Source of the DNA: Rhizobiaceae bacterium
GTDB lineage: Bacteria; Pseudomonadota; Alphaproteobacteria; Rhizobiales; Rhizobiaceae
Length of the DNA: 38,913 nucleotides
Assembly: GCA_019635715.1 (NCBI GenBank)
Contig: JAHBYY010000043.1
Location: 1 to 38,913, forward strand
Direction of reading: 5' to 3'
Shown here piece after piece: positions 17,850 through 26,856 of the stretch. Position numbers and translations under genes: made by a program. The notes under the pieces are model-generated. The model was given only the letters and a program-made list of their open reading frames with translations. It was not told the origin of the DNA and made no database searches. How positions within the stretch are numbered: position 1 is the first letter of the stretch; the number at the start of each line of letters is the position of its first letter.

Positions 17850-18845
17850 ATGGGTGACAAGGACATGCGGGCCGACGATGCGGGCATGGCGATCCGGGAC
17901 GCCATCACCGAAGCGGACGTCCTCGAAATGCGGCGGACGGTCTATCCCGACGGCGTGGTGACGCGCAGCGAGGCGGAACGCCTGTTCGCCCTGGATGCGG
18001 CGTCTGGCGCGGTTTGCGAGGGCTGGAACCGGTTCTTCGTCGAAGCGGTCACCGACTACGTCGTCCACCAGGAAAGGCCAGCCGGACACATTTCGGAGGA
18101 CAATGCGGACTGGCTGATACGCATGGCGACGCGCGACGGCGTCGTGCAGACCTCGACCGAGCTCGAACTCCTGGTGACCGTCCTGGAGAAGGCGGCCTCA
18201 TCGCCCGAGCGCCTCGGCGCTTTTGTGCTGGCCCAGGTGGCGGCCGCGGCGGTGGAGGCCAGCGGTCCCCTTGCACGGGCCGACAAGCCGGCCGGGATGA
18301 TCGACGGCGAGGAAGTGGCGCTGATCCGGCGCATCCTGCACGCCGGCGGCGGCGACGGGAACATCGGCATCACCCGCGCCGAGGCCGAGGTGCTGATGAC
18401 CATCAACGAGGGCACCGACCCGTTGCTCAACGACCCGTCCTGGAACGAACTTTTCGTCAAGGCGATCTGCAGCCATGTGCTCGGGCCGTCCGGACACACG
18501 ACTTCGAGCCGCGAGGACGCGCTGCGCCGCGAAGCCTTCCTCGATGCGGCGCCGAGCGTCGGCGGGTTCCTGTCGCGCATGGTTTCCGGCGGGCTGGGCG
18601 CGGTGGTCGATGCCTACGCCACCGAACGCGGCACCGAGGCGGCCTGGTCCCGGCGCAATGCCGAGAGGGCGGCGCAGACCGCCGCCGCGGAGGCCGTCGA
18701 TTCGGGCGAGGCGGAATGGCTGGCCGGCAGGCTCGGCACCGGACGATCGCTCCAGGAGAACGAGCGCACTCTGCTCCTGGCCATCAAGGCGTCTGCCGGC
18801 GAGGTTCATCCTGCGTTGCAGCCGTTGCTGCGGCAGGTCGCCTGA
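17850..18845 (+). CDS. Internally duplicated hypothetical protein (TerB-like/EF-hand-like pattern)
   Basis: 331 residues, no signal peptide or membrane segment, acidic. The protein contains a visible tandem duplication. Residues about 27-92 and about 159-228 align: both start with an Arg-rich helix and a D/G-rich turn (YPDGVVTRSEAE versus GDGNIGITRAEAE). Both then carry W-N-x-x-F-V-x-A (WNRFFVEAV versus WNELFVKAI) and a GH-x-S segment. A third DGVVQTSTELELL turn lies at 96-109. The D-x-x-V/I-T-x-x-E turns recall EF-hand or TerB helices, but canonical calcium-loop residues are not all there. I do not recognise the family. The ATG at 17850, with GGGGTAGGG upstream, was chosen over the ATG at 17811. 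Confidence 0.72.
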   Translation: MGDKDMRADDAGMAIRDAITEADVLEMRRTVYPDGVVTRSEAERLFALDAASGAVCEGWNRFFVEAVTDYVVHQERPAGHISEDNADWLIRMATRDGVVQTSTELELLVTVLEKAASSPERLGAFVLAQVAAAAVEASGPLARADKPAGMIDGEEVALIRRILHAGGGDGNIGITRAEAEVLMTINEGTDPLLNDPSWNELFVKAICSHVLGPSGHTTSSREDALRREAFLDAAPSVGGFLSRMVSGGLGAVVDAYATERGTEAAWSRRNAERAAQTAAAEAVDSGEAEWLAGRLGTGRSLQENERTLLLAIKASAGEVHPALQPLLRQVA

Positions 18846-18848
18846 CCC

Positions 18849-19250
18849 TCAGCGGCCGTCGCCGGAGGCCGGTCGCCGGCGGTCCAGTTCCGCCTCGAGG
18901 CGGTGGATCAGCGCGCCCGATTCGACGTGCAGAAGCTTGAGACGGTCGAGCCGCGCCGCGGCCTCGTCGTCGTCGAATTCCTCCCTCGGGCCATTGCCGA
19001 TCCCGTGCAGGAGCCATGACAGGCTGACGTTGAACATTCCGGCCAGCATCGAGAACCGCGCAGCGCTCGGCTGGGACCGGTCGCGCTCCCAGGCTTCGAT
19101 GCTCGAGATCTTCACGCCGAGCCGCCAGGCGGTCGTTCTCACGCTCAGCCCCGAGGCTGCGCGGGCCCGGTAGAGCCTGCCGCCGATCGTGTCGTCGTCC
19201 GGGATTCCGTCGTAGATGGTCGCGGTGTTCGGCACCGTTTCTGCCTCCAT
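18849..19250 (-). CDS. XRE-family DNA-binding regulator
   Basis: 133 residues. A helix-turn-helix of the Cro/C1 type occupies about residues 21-80: GGRLYRARAASGLSVRTTAWRLGVKISSIEAWERDRSQPS, then LAGMFNVSLSWLLHG, which is the standard end of the domain. The C-terminal 45 residues are acidic and Leu-rich (LDRLKLLHVESGALIHRLEAEL), probably a dimerising coil. It ends 4 bases after the convergent unknown gene. The start is the ATG at 19250. A longer upstream frame runs through a repeat-rich, AT-rich stretch and is unlikely. Its targets are unknown. Confidence 0.85.
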   Translation of the reverse strand: MEAETVPNTATIYDGIPDDDTIGGRLYRARAASGLSVRTTAWRLGVKISSIEAWERDRSQPSAARFSMLAGMFNVSLSWLLHGIGNGPREEFDDDEAAARLDRLKLLHVESGALIHRLEAELDRRRPASGDGR

Positions 19251-19373
19251 GTCTCGATGGGATTGGGTCGCCTTGCAGCCCGCCGAACATGGCCGCGTCG
19301 CTCCCCGAGCACAACCGCCTTGCCCGAAATTCCGTGCAAACTGCTGTAATATATAAAGAAAAACTTGCTCTAA

Positions 19374-19476
19374 TGCATGTCGCCCGAAAGTGGGAACCGG
19401 TTTCGGGACAACGACATGCATCAAACCAAGAACTTAATGCGCTGCGCCTGAGTCCAATTGGACGCGACGCGCTTTA
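19374..19476. repeat. Rhizobial mosaic-type intergenic palindromes (two modules)
   Basis: Module 1 (19374-19420) is a long hairpin whose arms begin GCATGTCG and end CGACATGC, with inner arms CCCGAAAgtgggaaCCGGTTTCGGG. Module 2 (about 19433-19476) pairs TTAATGCGCTGCGCC... with ...CGACGCGCTTTA around the centre GTCCAATTGGAC. Both match, from memory, abundant palindromes in intergenic DNA of Mesorhizobium and relatives. The final TTA of module 2 (19474-19476) is the TAA stop codon of the oxidoreductase gene on the minus strand. Confidence 0.72.
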
Positions 19477-20262
19477 GATGCCACCGAACCAGTCGTAGCC
19501 GCGATCTTCCCAATAGCCGCCACGACCCAGGCCCATCGTGGCGAAGCTGTCGACCAGTTCGATGGCGCGGATGAATTTGGGCATCTTGTAGCCGAGTTGG
19601 CGCTCGACCCGGACGCGCAAAGGCGCGCCGTTCGAGACCGGCAGCGGCGCACCGTTGAGGCCATAGGCCAGGATCGTCTGAGGGTGCCTGGCATCGATCA
19701 GGTCGATCGAGCCGTAATATTTGACGCTGCCCGAGAGGCCGCGCTCGATCGTGTCCATACAGTGGAACACCACGTAGCGGGCCTGCGGCTTCGGCATCGC
19801 CTGGTCCAGGACGAGTGCCAGCGGCGCGCCGGTCCATTTGGCGATGCAGCTCCAGCCTTCGACGCAATCGTGGCGGGTGATCTGGGTGCGCGACGGCATG
19901 GCCTGCAGTTCGGCCAGGCCGAGCGAGAGCGGCCGTTCGACGAGACCGGTCACTTCGAGCCGCCAGTCGGCGAAACTCGCGGACTGCAGCGACTTGTAGT
20001 CCTCGTCGCTCGGCGTGATGACGCCGTTCGGCTTCTGCGGCTGTCGGATATCCGCCTCGCTGAACTCCTGCGCCAGCGAATCGCTGCCGGCGATCAGCCT
20101 CTGGATCCGGTAGGTCAGGCCGTTGGCGCTTTCCAGGACGTCGCGCAGGCCTCCGTCGCGCGGCAATCCATCCAACACGTCGCAGCCGGCGAGCGCCAGG
20201 CTCGACCCGCCAAGGGCGGCAGCGGTCAGGAACTTTCTACGGTTGATGGTGAACCCGGCCAT
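19474..20262 (-). CDS. Tat-exported molybdopterin-dependent oxidoreductase (sulfite oxidase/MsrP family)
   Basis: 262 residues. The N-terminus has a twin-arginine motif (NRRKFLTAA) and a lipobox-like LALAGC with Cys27, so the mature protein is probably periplasmic and perhaps lipid-anchored. The Mo-ligand cysteine is Cys133 in RHDCVEGWSC, which is the sulfite-oxidase-fold signature. The C-terminus carries NGAPLRVRVERQLGYKMPKFIRAIELV. Relatives include MsrP (YedY), which repairs oxidised methionines, and sulfite dehydrogenases. The partner gene immediately upstream encodes a b-type cytochrome, one base apart, so electrons probably pass to the membrane through it. The substrate is not certain. 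Confidence 0.85.
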   Translation of the reverse strand: MAGFTINRRKFLTAAALGGSSLALAGCDVLDGLPRDGGLRDVLESANGLTYRIQRLIAGSDSLAQEFSEADIRQPQKPNGVITPSDEDYKSLQSASFADWRLEVTGLVERPLSLGLAELQAMPSRTQITRHDCVEGWSCIAKWTGAPLALVLDQAMPKPQARYVVFHCMDTIERGLSGSVKYYGSIDLIDARHPQTILAYGLNGAPLPVSNGAPLRVRVERQLGYKMPKFIRAIELVDSFATMGLGRGGYWEDRGYDWFGGI

Positions 20263-20263
20263 T

Positions 20264-21145
20264 TCAGGCTCCTTCCCGTCCCGAGGACGTAGTGGGCTGG
20301 GGCGGGTCGGTGCGGTACCAGCCGGTGACGATCGAGCGCAGTTCGTTGAGCGGTCCGGCCGCGACGATCATCAGTATGTGGATGATGAAGAAGCCGACCA
20401 GCAGAAGCATCACCCCGAAATGGATCGTTCGCGCCGTCTGGCGACCGCCGAGCAGTTCCGGCAGCCAGGGCAGGGCGGCATTCATCGTGGGAGACATGGC
20501 AAGGCCCGTCGCGATGATCAGCGGCAACAGCACGAACAGCACGCCGCCATAGGCGAGCTTCTGCAGCGTGTTGTAGTCGCGCTGATGGTGGAAGCGCAGG
20601 CGCGCGTGGTCGGCGATGTCGCGCGGCAGGTTGCGTATGTCGCGCAGCCTCGGCAGCAGGTCGCGCACCAGATGGCCGTTGAGCAGGCTTCCCAGCAGCC
20701 AGCCGATCAGCGTGATCGACAGAATCCAGGCGAAGAAGAAATGCACGACCCGGCCGGTGCCGAGATCCTGATAGGACGGGATCGTCGCCCAGGACGGGAA
20801 GCCGCGCGCGGCCGGCTTGTCGCGGTAGGTCGACAGGCCGAGGACGCCGGTGGTGTCGAAGCGGTGGCCGAAGATCGTCGTGGTGCCGACCGGCCCATCG
20901 GGCGTGTTTTCCGCGCGCATCGACAGCACCGAATTGTCGAAGCCGAAGCCGGACTGGTCGCCGATGTAGAGGGTCGGATGGGCGTTGAAGATCTGCAGGC
21001 CCGACAGCAGCAGGAAGAACAGCGCCACGGCCCATATCCAGTGCGTCAGCCGCGTCCACAGCCGCTGGCGGTAGATCAGCCCGCCGCGCGCCGGTTTCGG
21101 CGCGGTCTCCGTCATGTCCGACGGCATCGCAAGCCTGGAAGCCAT
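20264..21145 (-). CDS. Cytochrome b561-type membrane partner of the oxidoreductase
   Basis: 293 residues with four to five membrane helices. Haem-ligand histidine candidates are His35 in LTHWIWA, the His in RVVHFFFAW, the one in TIHFGVML and the one in FIIHILMI. The pattern fits the Ni-hydrogenase/formate-dehydrogenase type cytochrome b561 (PF01292-like), not the MsrQ/YedZ flavocytochrome family. A large periplasmic loop (about 55-120) lies between helices 1 and 2. The start is the ATG at 21145, with a clear GGAGGGG ribosome-binding site 3 bases upstream. Co-translated with the molybdopterin enzyme, it likely carries electrons between that enzyme and the quinone pool. Confidence 0.86.
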   Translation of the reverse strand: MASRLAMPSDMTETAPKPARGGLIYRQRLWTRLTHWIWAVALFFLLLSGLQIFNAHPTLYIGDQSGFGFDNSVLSMRAENTPDGPVGTTTIFGHRFDTTGVLGLSTYRDKPAARGFPSWATIPSYQDLGTGRVVHFFFAWILSITLIGWLLGSLLNGHLVRDLLPRLRDIRNLPRDIADHARLRFHHQRDYNTLQKLAYGGVLFVLLPLIIATGLAMSPTMNAALPWLPELLGGRQTARTIHFGVMLLLVGFFIIHILMIVAAGPLNELRSIVTGWYRTDPPQPTTSSGREGA

Positions 21146-21351
21146 CTGCCCCTCCGTTTCGGGTCGCGCCGGTGCGGCGCAGTCTATCGCTATACGGGCT
21201 GTCGGGGCGGACTGTTTCGCCGCGCCGATGACAAATTCGTGCGCGGTGCGCGGCCTGCGCCGCCGCGGGCGAGGAGGTGGCAGCGGTGCGGGGGCGCTGA
21301 TAGCTTCAGGTCGGACTTTTCGTGCGATTCGCAGCCGGCAGGATTGACAGC

Positions 21352-22485
21352 ATGGACCTTCCCTTCGACCTCGGGCGCGGCCCGGCCGCGTTCGGCCACC
21401 GCTTCCTGATCGGCCTGCAGCAGAGCCCGGTGCTCGGCGACCATGACAAGCGGCTGCTGTCGCTGCTCAGGCCGGCCGGCGTGGTGCTGTTCCGCGCCAA
21501 TTTCCTCGCCGACGCGCCCTATGAGGAATGGCTCGCCAGCCATGCGCGCCTCATCGCCGATGTCCACGAATACATCGGACGCGACGAGGTGCTGATCTGC
21601 ATCGATCACGAGGGAGGCGGGGTGCTGCGCCCGCCGGCGCCGATCACGCCGTTCGCCTATGCCCAGGACTGGCCGCGCGAGGCCGCCGGCGTCGGCAGGG
21701 CGATGGGCGTCGAGCTCCGCTCGCTCGGCTTCAACGTGAATTTCGCACCGGTCGTCGACATCCATTCCAACCCCGCCAATCCGGTGATCGGGCGGCGCTC
21801 CTTCGGCCCGACGCCGGAGATCGTCGTCGATGCGGCGCGCGCCTTCCTCGACGCCATGCAGGCCGAAGGCGTTCTGGGCTGTCCCAAGCATTTCCCCGGC
21901 CATGGCGACGCCAGCGTCGACTCGCATTACGAACTGCCGGTCATCGACATCGACGAGGCGACGTTCCGGGCGCGCGAGCTGCGGGCGTTCCGGCCGTTCA
22001 GCGACGCCCGCACGCGGATGATCATGACGGCGCATATCGTGCTGCCGCGGATCGATCCGGGCGTCCCGGCGACCATGTCGCGGCGCTTCCTCACCGACAT
22101 CCTGCGCAAGGAGCTGGGATTCGCCGGCGTGGTGGTCAGCGACGACCTCGGCATGAAGGCGATCTCCGCCCGGCTGGACAGACCGGAAACCTCTCTGGCG
22201 ATCGTCGATGCGGCCTGCGACCTGATGTGCATGTGCGCCTATTTCGGCGACACCTCGATCATTCTGCGCATGATCGACCATGTGATGGACGGCCTGAAGC
22301 GGAAGGTTCTGACCGAGGACCGGCTCGCCGAGTCGCATGCGCGGGTCGCGGCGCTGCTGGCGGATGCGCCGAGATACGAGGTGCGGCCGCTCGGCGACCG
22401 GGTGTTCGAGGAACATGCGGCGCTGGCGCCGCTCAGACCGCGCGGCACGCCGAACACCGGCCATGGCGGGGCCGCCAAGATCTGA
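21352..22485 (+). CDS. Glycoside hydrolase family 3 enzyme, NagZ-like
   Basis: 377 residues, a single GH3 barrel the size of bacterial NagZ. The KHFPGHGD motif (Lys179-His180) and the SDDLGM motif with nucleophile candidate Asp264/Asp265 are intact. NagZ removes N-acetylglucosamine from cell-wall fragments in the cytoplasm. Two features differ. The usual D-x-EGGRV-x-R segment reads IDHEGGGVLRP, so its first Arg is missing. The enzyme also sits apart from the scpA/scpB neighbourhood where the rhizobial NagZ normally lies. It may therefore be a paralogue with another sugar preference. The start at 21352 follows GCAGGATTGACAGC. Confidence 0.84.
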   Translation: MDLPFDLGRGPAAFGHRFLIGLQQSPVLGDHDKRLLSLLRPAGVVLFRANFLADAPYEEWLASHARLIADVHEYIGRDEVLICIDHEGGGVLRPPAPITPFAYAQDWPREAAGVGRAMGVELRSLGFNVNFAPVVDIHSNPANPVIGRRSFGPTPEIVVDAARAFLDAMQAEGVLGCPKHFPGHGDASVDSHYELPVIDIDEATFRARELRAFRPFSDARTRMIMTAHIVLPRIDPGVPATMSRRFLTDILRKELGFAGVVVSDDLGMKAISARLDRPETSLAIVDAACDLMCMCAYFGDTSIILRMIDHVMDGLKRKVLTEDRLAESHARVAALLADAPRYEVRPLGDRVFEEHAALAPLRPRGTPNTGHGGAAKI

Positions 22486-22491
22486 ACGGCC

Positions 22492-23124
22492 TCAGCTTCC
22501 CAGCGATACTGCGAGGTTGACGGCGGCCGCCACGATGACGGCGTTGAAGAAGAACGACACGACGGCGTGCGGAAGGTTGATCTTGCGCATGTCGGTCGTG
22601 GTGAGCGCGGTGTCCGACGTCTGGGCCGTCATGCCGATGACGAAGGCGAAATAGAGGAAATCGTAGCCGCACGGCTCCTTCGTTCCGGGAAAATCCAGCC
22701 CTCGCGACGGGTTGTCTCCCTGTTTGCCGCCGTCCCAATACAGGTGGGCGTAGTGGATGGCGGCCATGGCGTGGATCGTCGCCCAGCCCAGCGTGACGGA
22801 GGTCAGGGCGAGCACCAGCTCCACAAGGCGAGGCGACGGCCGCTCGTTGATGATCTGGAAGAGCGAACCGGCGGCCACCGCCGCCGCGCCGACCGTCACC
22901 AGCAGGATCACGGCGGCCGGCAGGTCCTGGCCTCTGGCGTGGGCTCGCAGATAGGCGGGCGTCAGTCGCGGCATGAGCCAGGCGATCTGGACCAGATAGG
23001 CGGCGAAGAAGGCGTTGGCGCCGATTTCCGCGGCCAGCCCGGGTGCTGCCAGCGCCGCGGCGACGAAGGCGCCTATGCCGATGCCGGCCGCCGCGGCGAA
23101 GGAGGTGTAGCGGTTGCGGGTCAT
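22492..23124 (-). CDS. DUF1345 integral membrane protein
   Basis: 210 residues with about five hydrophobic helices. The segment SVTLGWATIHAMAAIHYAHLYW and the later DFLYFAFVIGMTAQTSDT are hallmarks of DUF1345, a family of inner-membrane proteins with no assigned function. Its start codon overlaps the stop of the YaiI-like gene in an ATGA, so the two are translated together. It converges with the GH3 gene. Confidence 0.85.
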   Translation of the reverse strand: MTRNRYTSFAAAAGIGIGAFVAAALAAPGLAAEIGANAFFAAYLVQIAWLMPRLTPAYLRAHARGQDLPAAVILLVTVGAAAVAAGSLFQIINERPSPRLVELVLALTSVTLGWATIHAMAAIHYAHLYWDGGKQGDNPSRGLDFPGTKEPCGYDFLYFAFVIGMTAQTSDTALTTTDMRKINLPHAVVSFFFNAVIVAAAVNLAVSLGS

Positions 23125-23588
23125 CGCGCCGCCGCGACAGCGCGGCGTGCGACCAGATCGAGCGCGCCGAGGAAGCGCGAGCGGTCCTCGCGGGTGAAAC
23201 CGGCATTGTAGCCCTTGCTCTCTCCCGTCTCGCGCAGATGCTGCTTCAGGTCGCGCATCGCCACTGCCATGCCGATGTTCTCACTGGTGAACGGCTTGCC
23301 GGTCGGGCCGAGCACATGCGCGGCGAGCGTCACGGCGCGGGCGGCGAGCGGGATGTCGGCGGTGACGACGATGTCGTTGGGCCTGGTGTTCTCGACGATC
23401 CAGTCGTCGGCCGCGTCGGCGCCCTTCGGCACGACGACGTTGCGGATCATCGGATCGCGCGACGGGCGCAGTCCGCCGTTCGACACGAAGGTGACGACCA
23501 GCCCGAAGCGCTCGGCGACCCGCACCACCTCGTCCTTGACGGGGCAGGCATCGGCGTCAACCAGGATGGCAGGGTTCGAGCTGGTCAT
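23121..23588 (-). CDS. YaiI/YqxD family protein (UPF0178, PIN-like)
   Basis: 155 residues, the usual size. The family signature is clear: an ILVDADACPVKDEVVRVA start, FVSNGG, DDWIVENTRPNDIVVTADIPLAARA and the C-terminal RDRSRFLGALD. These proteins have a PIN-like fold with acidic residues that could hold metal (Asp in VDADACP, the DD pair, Asp in TADIPLA), but a nuclease activity is not established. The start is the ATG at 23588. It overlaps DUF1345 by 4 bases. Confidence 0.9.
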   Translation of the reverse strand: MTSSNPAILVDADACPVKDEVVRVAERFGLVVTFVSNGGLRPSRDPMIRNVVVPKGADAADDWIVENTRPNDIVVTADIPLAARAVTLAAHVLGPTGKPFTSENIGMAVAMRDLKQHLRETGESKGYNAGFTREDRSRFLGALDLVARRAVAAAR

Positions 23589-23703
23589 GGCAATCGATCC
23601 GGTCAAGCAGATGTCGGCGCGCATTCGCCGCGATGTTCGGCTTGCGGCGACGCCATGGCAATGACGCGCAATCCGCGCGCCCGCAAGGGGCCCGTGCCGG
23701 AGT

Positions 23704-24681
23704 TCACCCCGGCGGGAGGGCGAACAGGAAGGTCTTGAGCCGGGTCTCGTATTCGCCGGGATCGATCTTCCACGATTTGATATGGTCGGCCGCGGTCCTG
23801 ACATAGGTCGTCGAGCCACCGCGTGCCTCAGCCAGGCCGTCGCTGGTCGCCACCGGCACGATCCGGTCGGCACTGCCGTGCGACAGAAACAGCGGCCCGG
23901 GGAATGCCGCGACTTCCGGCGTCACGTCGGCCTGCGACAGGTCTATGGAGTTGCGCCGGCCCTCGATCTTCAGCGCCACGGCGGCGACGGTGCGGGGCAG
24001 GGGAATTCCCCGTGCCCTCAGGATGGCTGCGAGCGTCGCCGCCAGGTCGATCATCGGTGCGTCCAGCACCAGGGCGTCGATATCCGCGGCCTGCGACGAC
24101 CGCCGCAGGAACTGGCCGACGATCGCGCCGCCCATCGATTCGGCCACGAGCACGATCGACCGCGCGCCGCCTTCGCGGGCGAAACGCACGGCCGCGTCGA
24201 GGTCCCGCCATTCGGTCAGACCAAGCGCGTATCGGCCATCGGGCGCGGCAGGGGCTTCCGGATCGCCGCGATAGGAGATCATCAGGGTCGGCAGGCCCAG
24301 GGACCGGAGGGCCGGCAGGAAGCGATAGCCATTTTCCCGCCGCCCGCCGATGCCGTGCACGAAAATGGCCCAGCGGTCGCCCGACCGGGTCTCCGGCGCA
24401 ACGAGCCAGGCCGGTGTCGGCCCGAGCTCGCCGGCCAGGTCGACCGCCTGGAAGGGATAGCCGAAGGCCAGCAAGGGGTCGCCGGAATAGCCGATATCCT
24501 CGGGGCGTCCGGCCGCCGGCTCGCCGACGCCCTGGGCAATCGGCGAGCCGATGGTGAGAACCCTGTCGGCAAAGCCGGCGACGGTCCAGACGAGCAGCGC
24601 GAAGCAGCACAGCACCGCCACGACGAAGCCGCCCCCCGCCCAGGCAAGGCGGCGTCGCCATCGGGGGGGAGGCCTGGTCAC
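23704..24681 (-). CDS. Alpha/beta hydrolase with N-terminal membrane anchor
   Basis: 325 residues. A single hydrophobic segment at about 14-38 anchors it or acts as an uncleaved signal. The hydrolase fold has an oxyanion segment FVHGIGG (108-113), the nucleophile elbow ESMGG with Ser182, an acid in HGSADRIVP (Asp272) and His300 in [10 protein letters not shown] serine hydrolase of unknown substrate, probably an esterase. Its start overlaps the end of gfa by 4 bases (ATGA). It occupies the place where a formylglutathione hydrolase might be expected, but the membrane anchor and the missing GHSMGGHGA elbow argue against that enzyme. Confidence 0.8.
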   Translation of the reverse strand: MTRPPPRWRRRLAWAGGGFVVAVLCCFALLVWTVAGFADRVLTIGSPIAQGVGEPAAGRPEDIGYSGDPLLAFGYPFQAVDLAGELGPTPAWLVAPETRSGDRWAIFVHGIGGRRENGYRFLPALRSLGLPTLMISYRGDPEAPAAPDGRYALGLTEWRDLDAAVRFAREGGARSIVLVAESMGGAIVGQFLRRSSQAADIDALVLDAPMIDLAATLAAILRARGIPLPRTVAAVALKIEGRRNSIDLSQADVTPEVAAFPGPLFLSHGSADRIVPVATSDGLAEARGGSTTYVRTAADHIKSWKIDPGEYETRLKTFLFALPPG

Positions 24682-25253
24682 GCCGGAAGCGCCCCGGATT
24701 TCTTGGCCGTCCAGGTGGCGACGTAATCCATCAGGCCCGGCGAGAGACAGTCATAGGGTTCGAGCCCGATGGTCCTGAGCTGGGCGCGAACGCCGTCCAT
24801 GCGCGACGGATCGACGCCCGACTCGATGATCGACGACACGAAGGCCGCGAAGCCGGGCGGCGACCAGCCGCTTTCGGAGAAGCGTTCGGGATGGATGAAG
24901 CTCAAACCCTTGAACGGGTGATCGCGTTCGACCGGGCCGTGCATGTGGACGCCGCAGCCGGTGCAGGCATAGCGTTGGATGAGCGCGGCCGGGTCGACCA
25001 CCTTGAGCTTGTCGCCGTTCTCGCTGACGCTGACATCGCCGGTACCGGCGACGGCGACGACGGAAAACTTCGCGCCATCGGGCTTCCAGCATTTCGTGCA
25101 GCCGCAGGCGTGGTTGTGGGCGATCTGCCCCTTCACCTTCACCTTTACCGGTCTGCTGGTGCAGGCGCAGACGAGCGTGCCGCCGGAAAATCCGGCCGCC
25201 TCTTTCGGCAAGCCATTGTCGATCGCGGGATGCAGTGACTCTTTCGCGGTCAT
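24678..25253 (-). CDS. gfa: S-(hydroxymethyl)glutathione synthase
   Basis: 191 residues, full length. Gfa is a zinc protein that binds glutathione and is credited with speeding condensation of formaldehyde with glutathione, the first step of the glutathione-linked formaldehyde route. The zinc cysteines are visible: Cys29/Cys31, Cys50/Cys52/Cys55 in HACGCTKCW, and Cys97/Cys100 in YACTGCG. It lies downstream of the class III alcohol dehydrogenase, which oxidises the product, and is separated from it by two long hairpins. It is translationally coupled to the alpha/beta hydrolase. Confidence 0.92.
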   Translation of the reverse strand: MTAKESLHPAIDNGLPKEAAGFSGGTLVCACTSRPVKVKVKGQIAHNHACGCTKCWKPDGAKFSVVAVAGTGDVSVSENGDKLKVVDPAALIQRYACTGCGVHMHGPVERDHPFKGLSFIHPERFSESGWSPPGFAAFVSSIIESGVDPSRMDGVRAQLRTIGLEPYDCLSPGLMDYVATWTAKKSGALPA

Positions 25254-25332
25254 CAGGATTTCCTCCCATCAGGCCGGCGTACCGGATCGGACGCGCCGGT
25301 GACGGGAGCCTACGCCCGAAGCGTCTTCGCGC

Positions 25333-25412
25333 CTAGTGGAACGAATTTGACATTCGCGTTCCACCTCGACATCAGGTGGAACAGGTGAATGTCAAATTCA
25401 AAGTTCCACTAG
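25333..25412. repeat. Long palindrome 1 between class III ADH gene and gfa
   Basis: An 80-base hairpin with three perfect stem segments: CTAGTGGAAC/GTTCCACTAG (25333-25342 and 25403-25412), GAATTTGACATTC/GAATGTCAAATTC (25343-25355 and 25387-25399), and GTTCCACCT/AGGTGGAAC (25358-25366 and 25374-25382), with a 7-base loop. It lies between the two genes of a likely transcript. It shares its end sequence with the next element, which suggests a repeat family. It could attenuate or stabilise RNA. Confidence 0.75.
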
Positions 25413-25425
25413 AATCATATACTTG

Positions 25426-25498
25426 CTATTGGTCCTTTGATTCCGACATTTGCCCGACCTGGCCATATCAGCGGGAAGCAAATGTCGGAATCGGACCA

Positions 25499-25502
<4 letters not shown>
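25426..25502. repeat. Long palindrome 2, overlapping the ADH stop codon
   Basis: A 77-base hairpin. Outer arms CTATTGGTCC/GGACCACTAG (8 of 10 paired), then ATTCCGACATTTGC/GCAAATGTCGGAAT (25440-25453 and 25478-25491) perfectly paired, and a loop of about 24 bases. Its right end CCACTAG repeats the end of palindrome 1. The CTA at 25499-25501 is the minus-strand TAG stop of the alcohol dehydrogenase, so the element edge sits exactly at the gene end. Confidence 0.72.
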
Positions 25503-26626
<1,124 letters not shown>

Positions 26627-26709
26627 CTCGGGCTTCCTTCCGATTGTGTGCTTTGGTTCCAGATTTTTCAGGATTCCGGGGGACAGGCAAGCCCGACGCG
26701 CCTGCCGAG

Positions 26710-26831
26710 CAGGGTGATCGCATATGGCGACGGGCTGGCGGGTCTGCAACTGCCGCCGCCGCCCCCTCCAGGGCGAGCCGCCGGCCTCGCCCTGGAGGGG
26801 GCGGGGGGTAGCACCAAATGCGATTGCCCTG
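26710..26831. mobile_element. Miniature inverted-repeat element, copy A
   Basis: 122 bases between the dimethylformamidase-like gene and the class III dehydrogenase. Terminal inverted repeats of 14 bases: CAGGGTGATCGCAT at the left and ATGCGATTGCCCTG at the right, differing at two positions. The centre is a perfect 16-base stem (26762-26777 with 26786-26801, arm CCCCCTCCAGGGCGAG) around an 8-base loop. Flanks CCTGCCGAG (26701-26709) and CCTCCTGAG (26832-26840) agree at 7 of 9 bases, as an aged target duplication would. No protein is encoded. Copy B lies at 37944-38058. Confidence 0.72.
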
Positions 26832-26856
26832 CCTCCTGAGGGGGGCGTGCGAGCCG

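Noticed and set aside
20264-21145. Membrane partner of the Mo enzyme as MsrQ (YedZ)
   Set aside because: Helix and histidine pattern, plus a long periplasmic loop, match the b561/Ni-hydrogenase cytochrome family instead.
23704-24681. Alpha/beta hydrolase as S-formylglutathione hydrolase
   Set aside because: The nucleophile elbow is ESMGG and a membrane anchor is present. The esterase-D family has GHSMGGHGA and no anchor.
25254-25498. CRISPR or attachment site in the ADH-gfa gap
   Set aside because: The repeats are two inverted palindromes, not regularly spaced direct repeats, and no integrase or cas gene is nearby.
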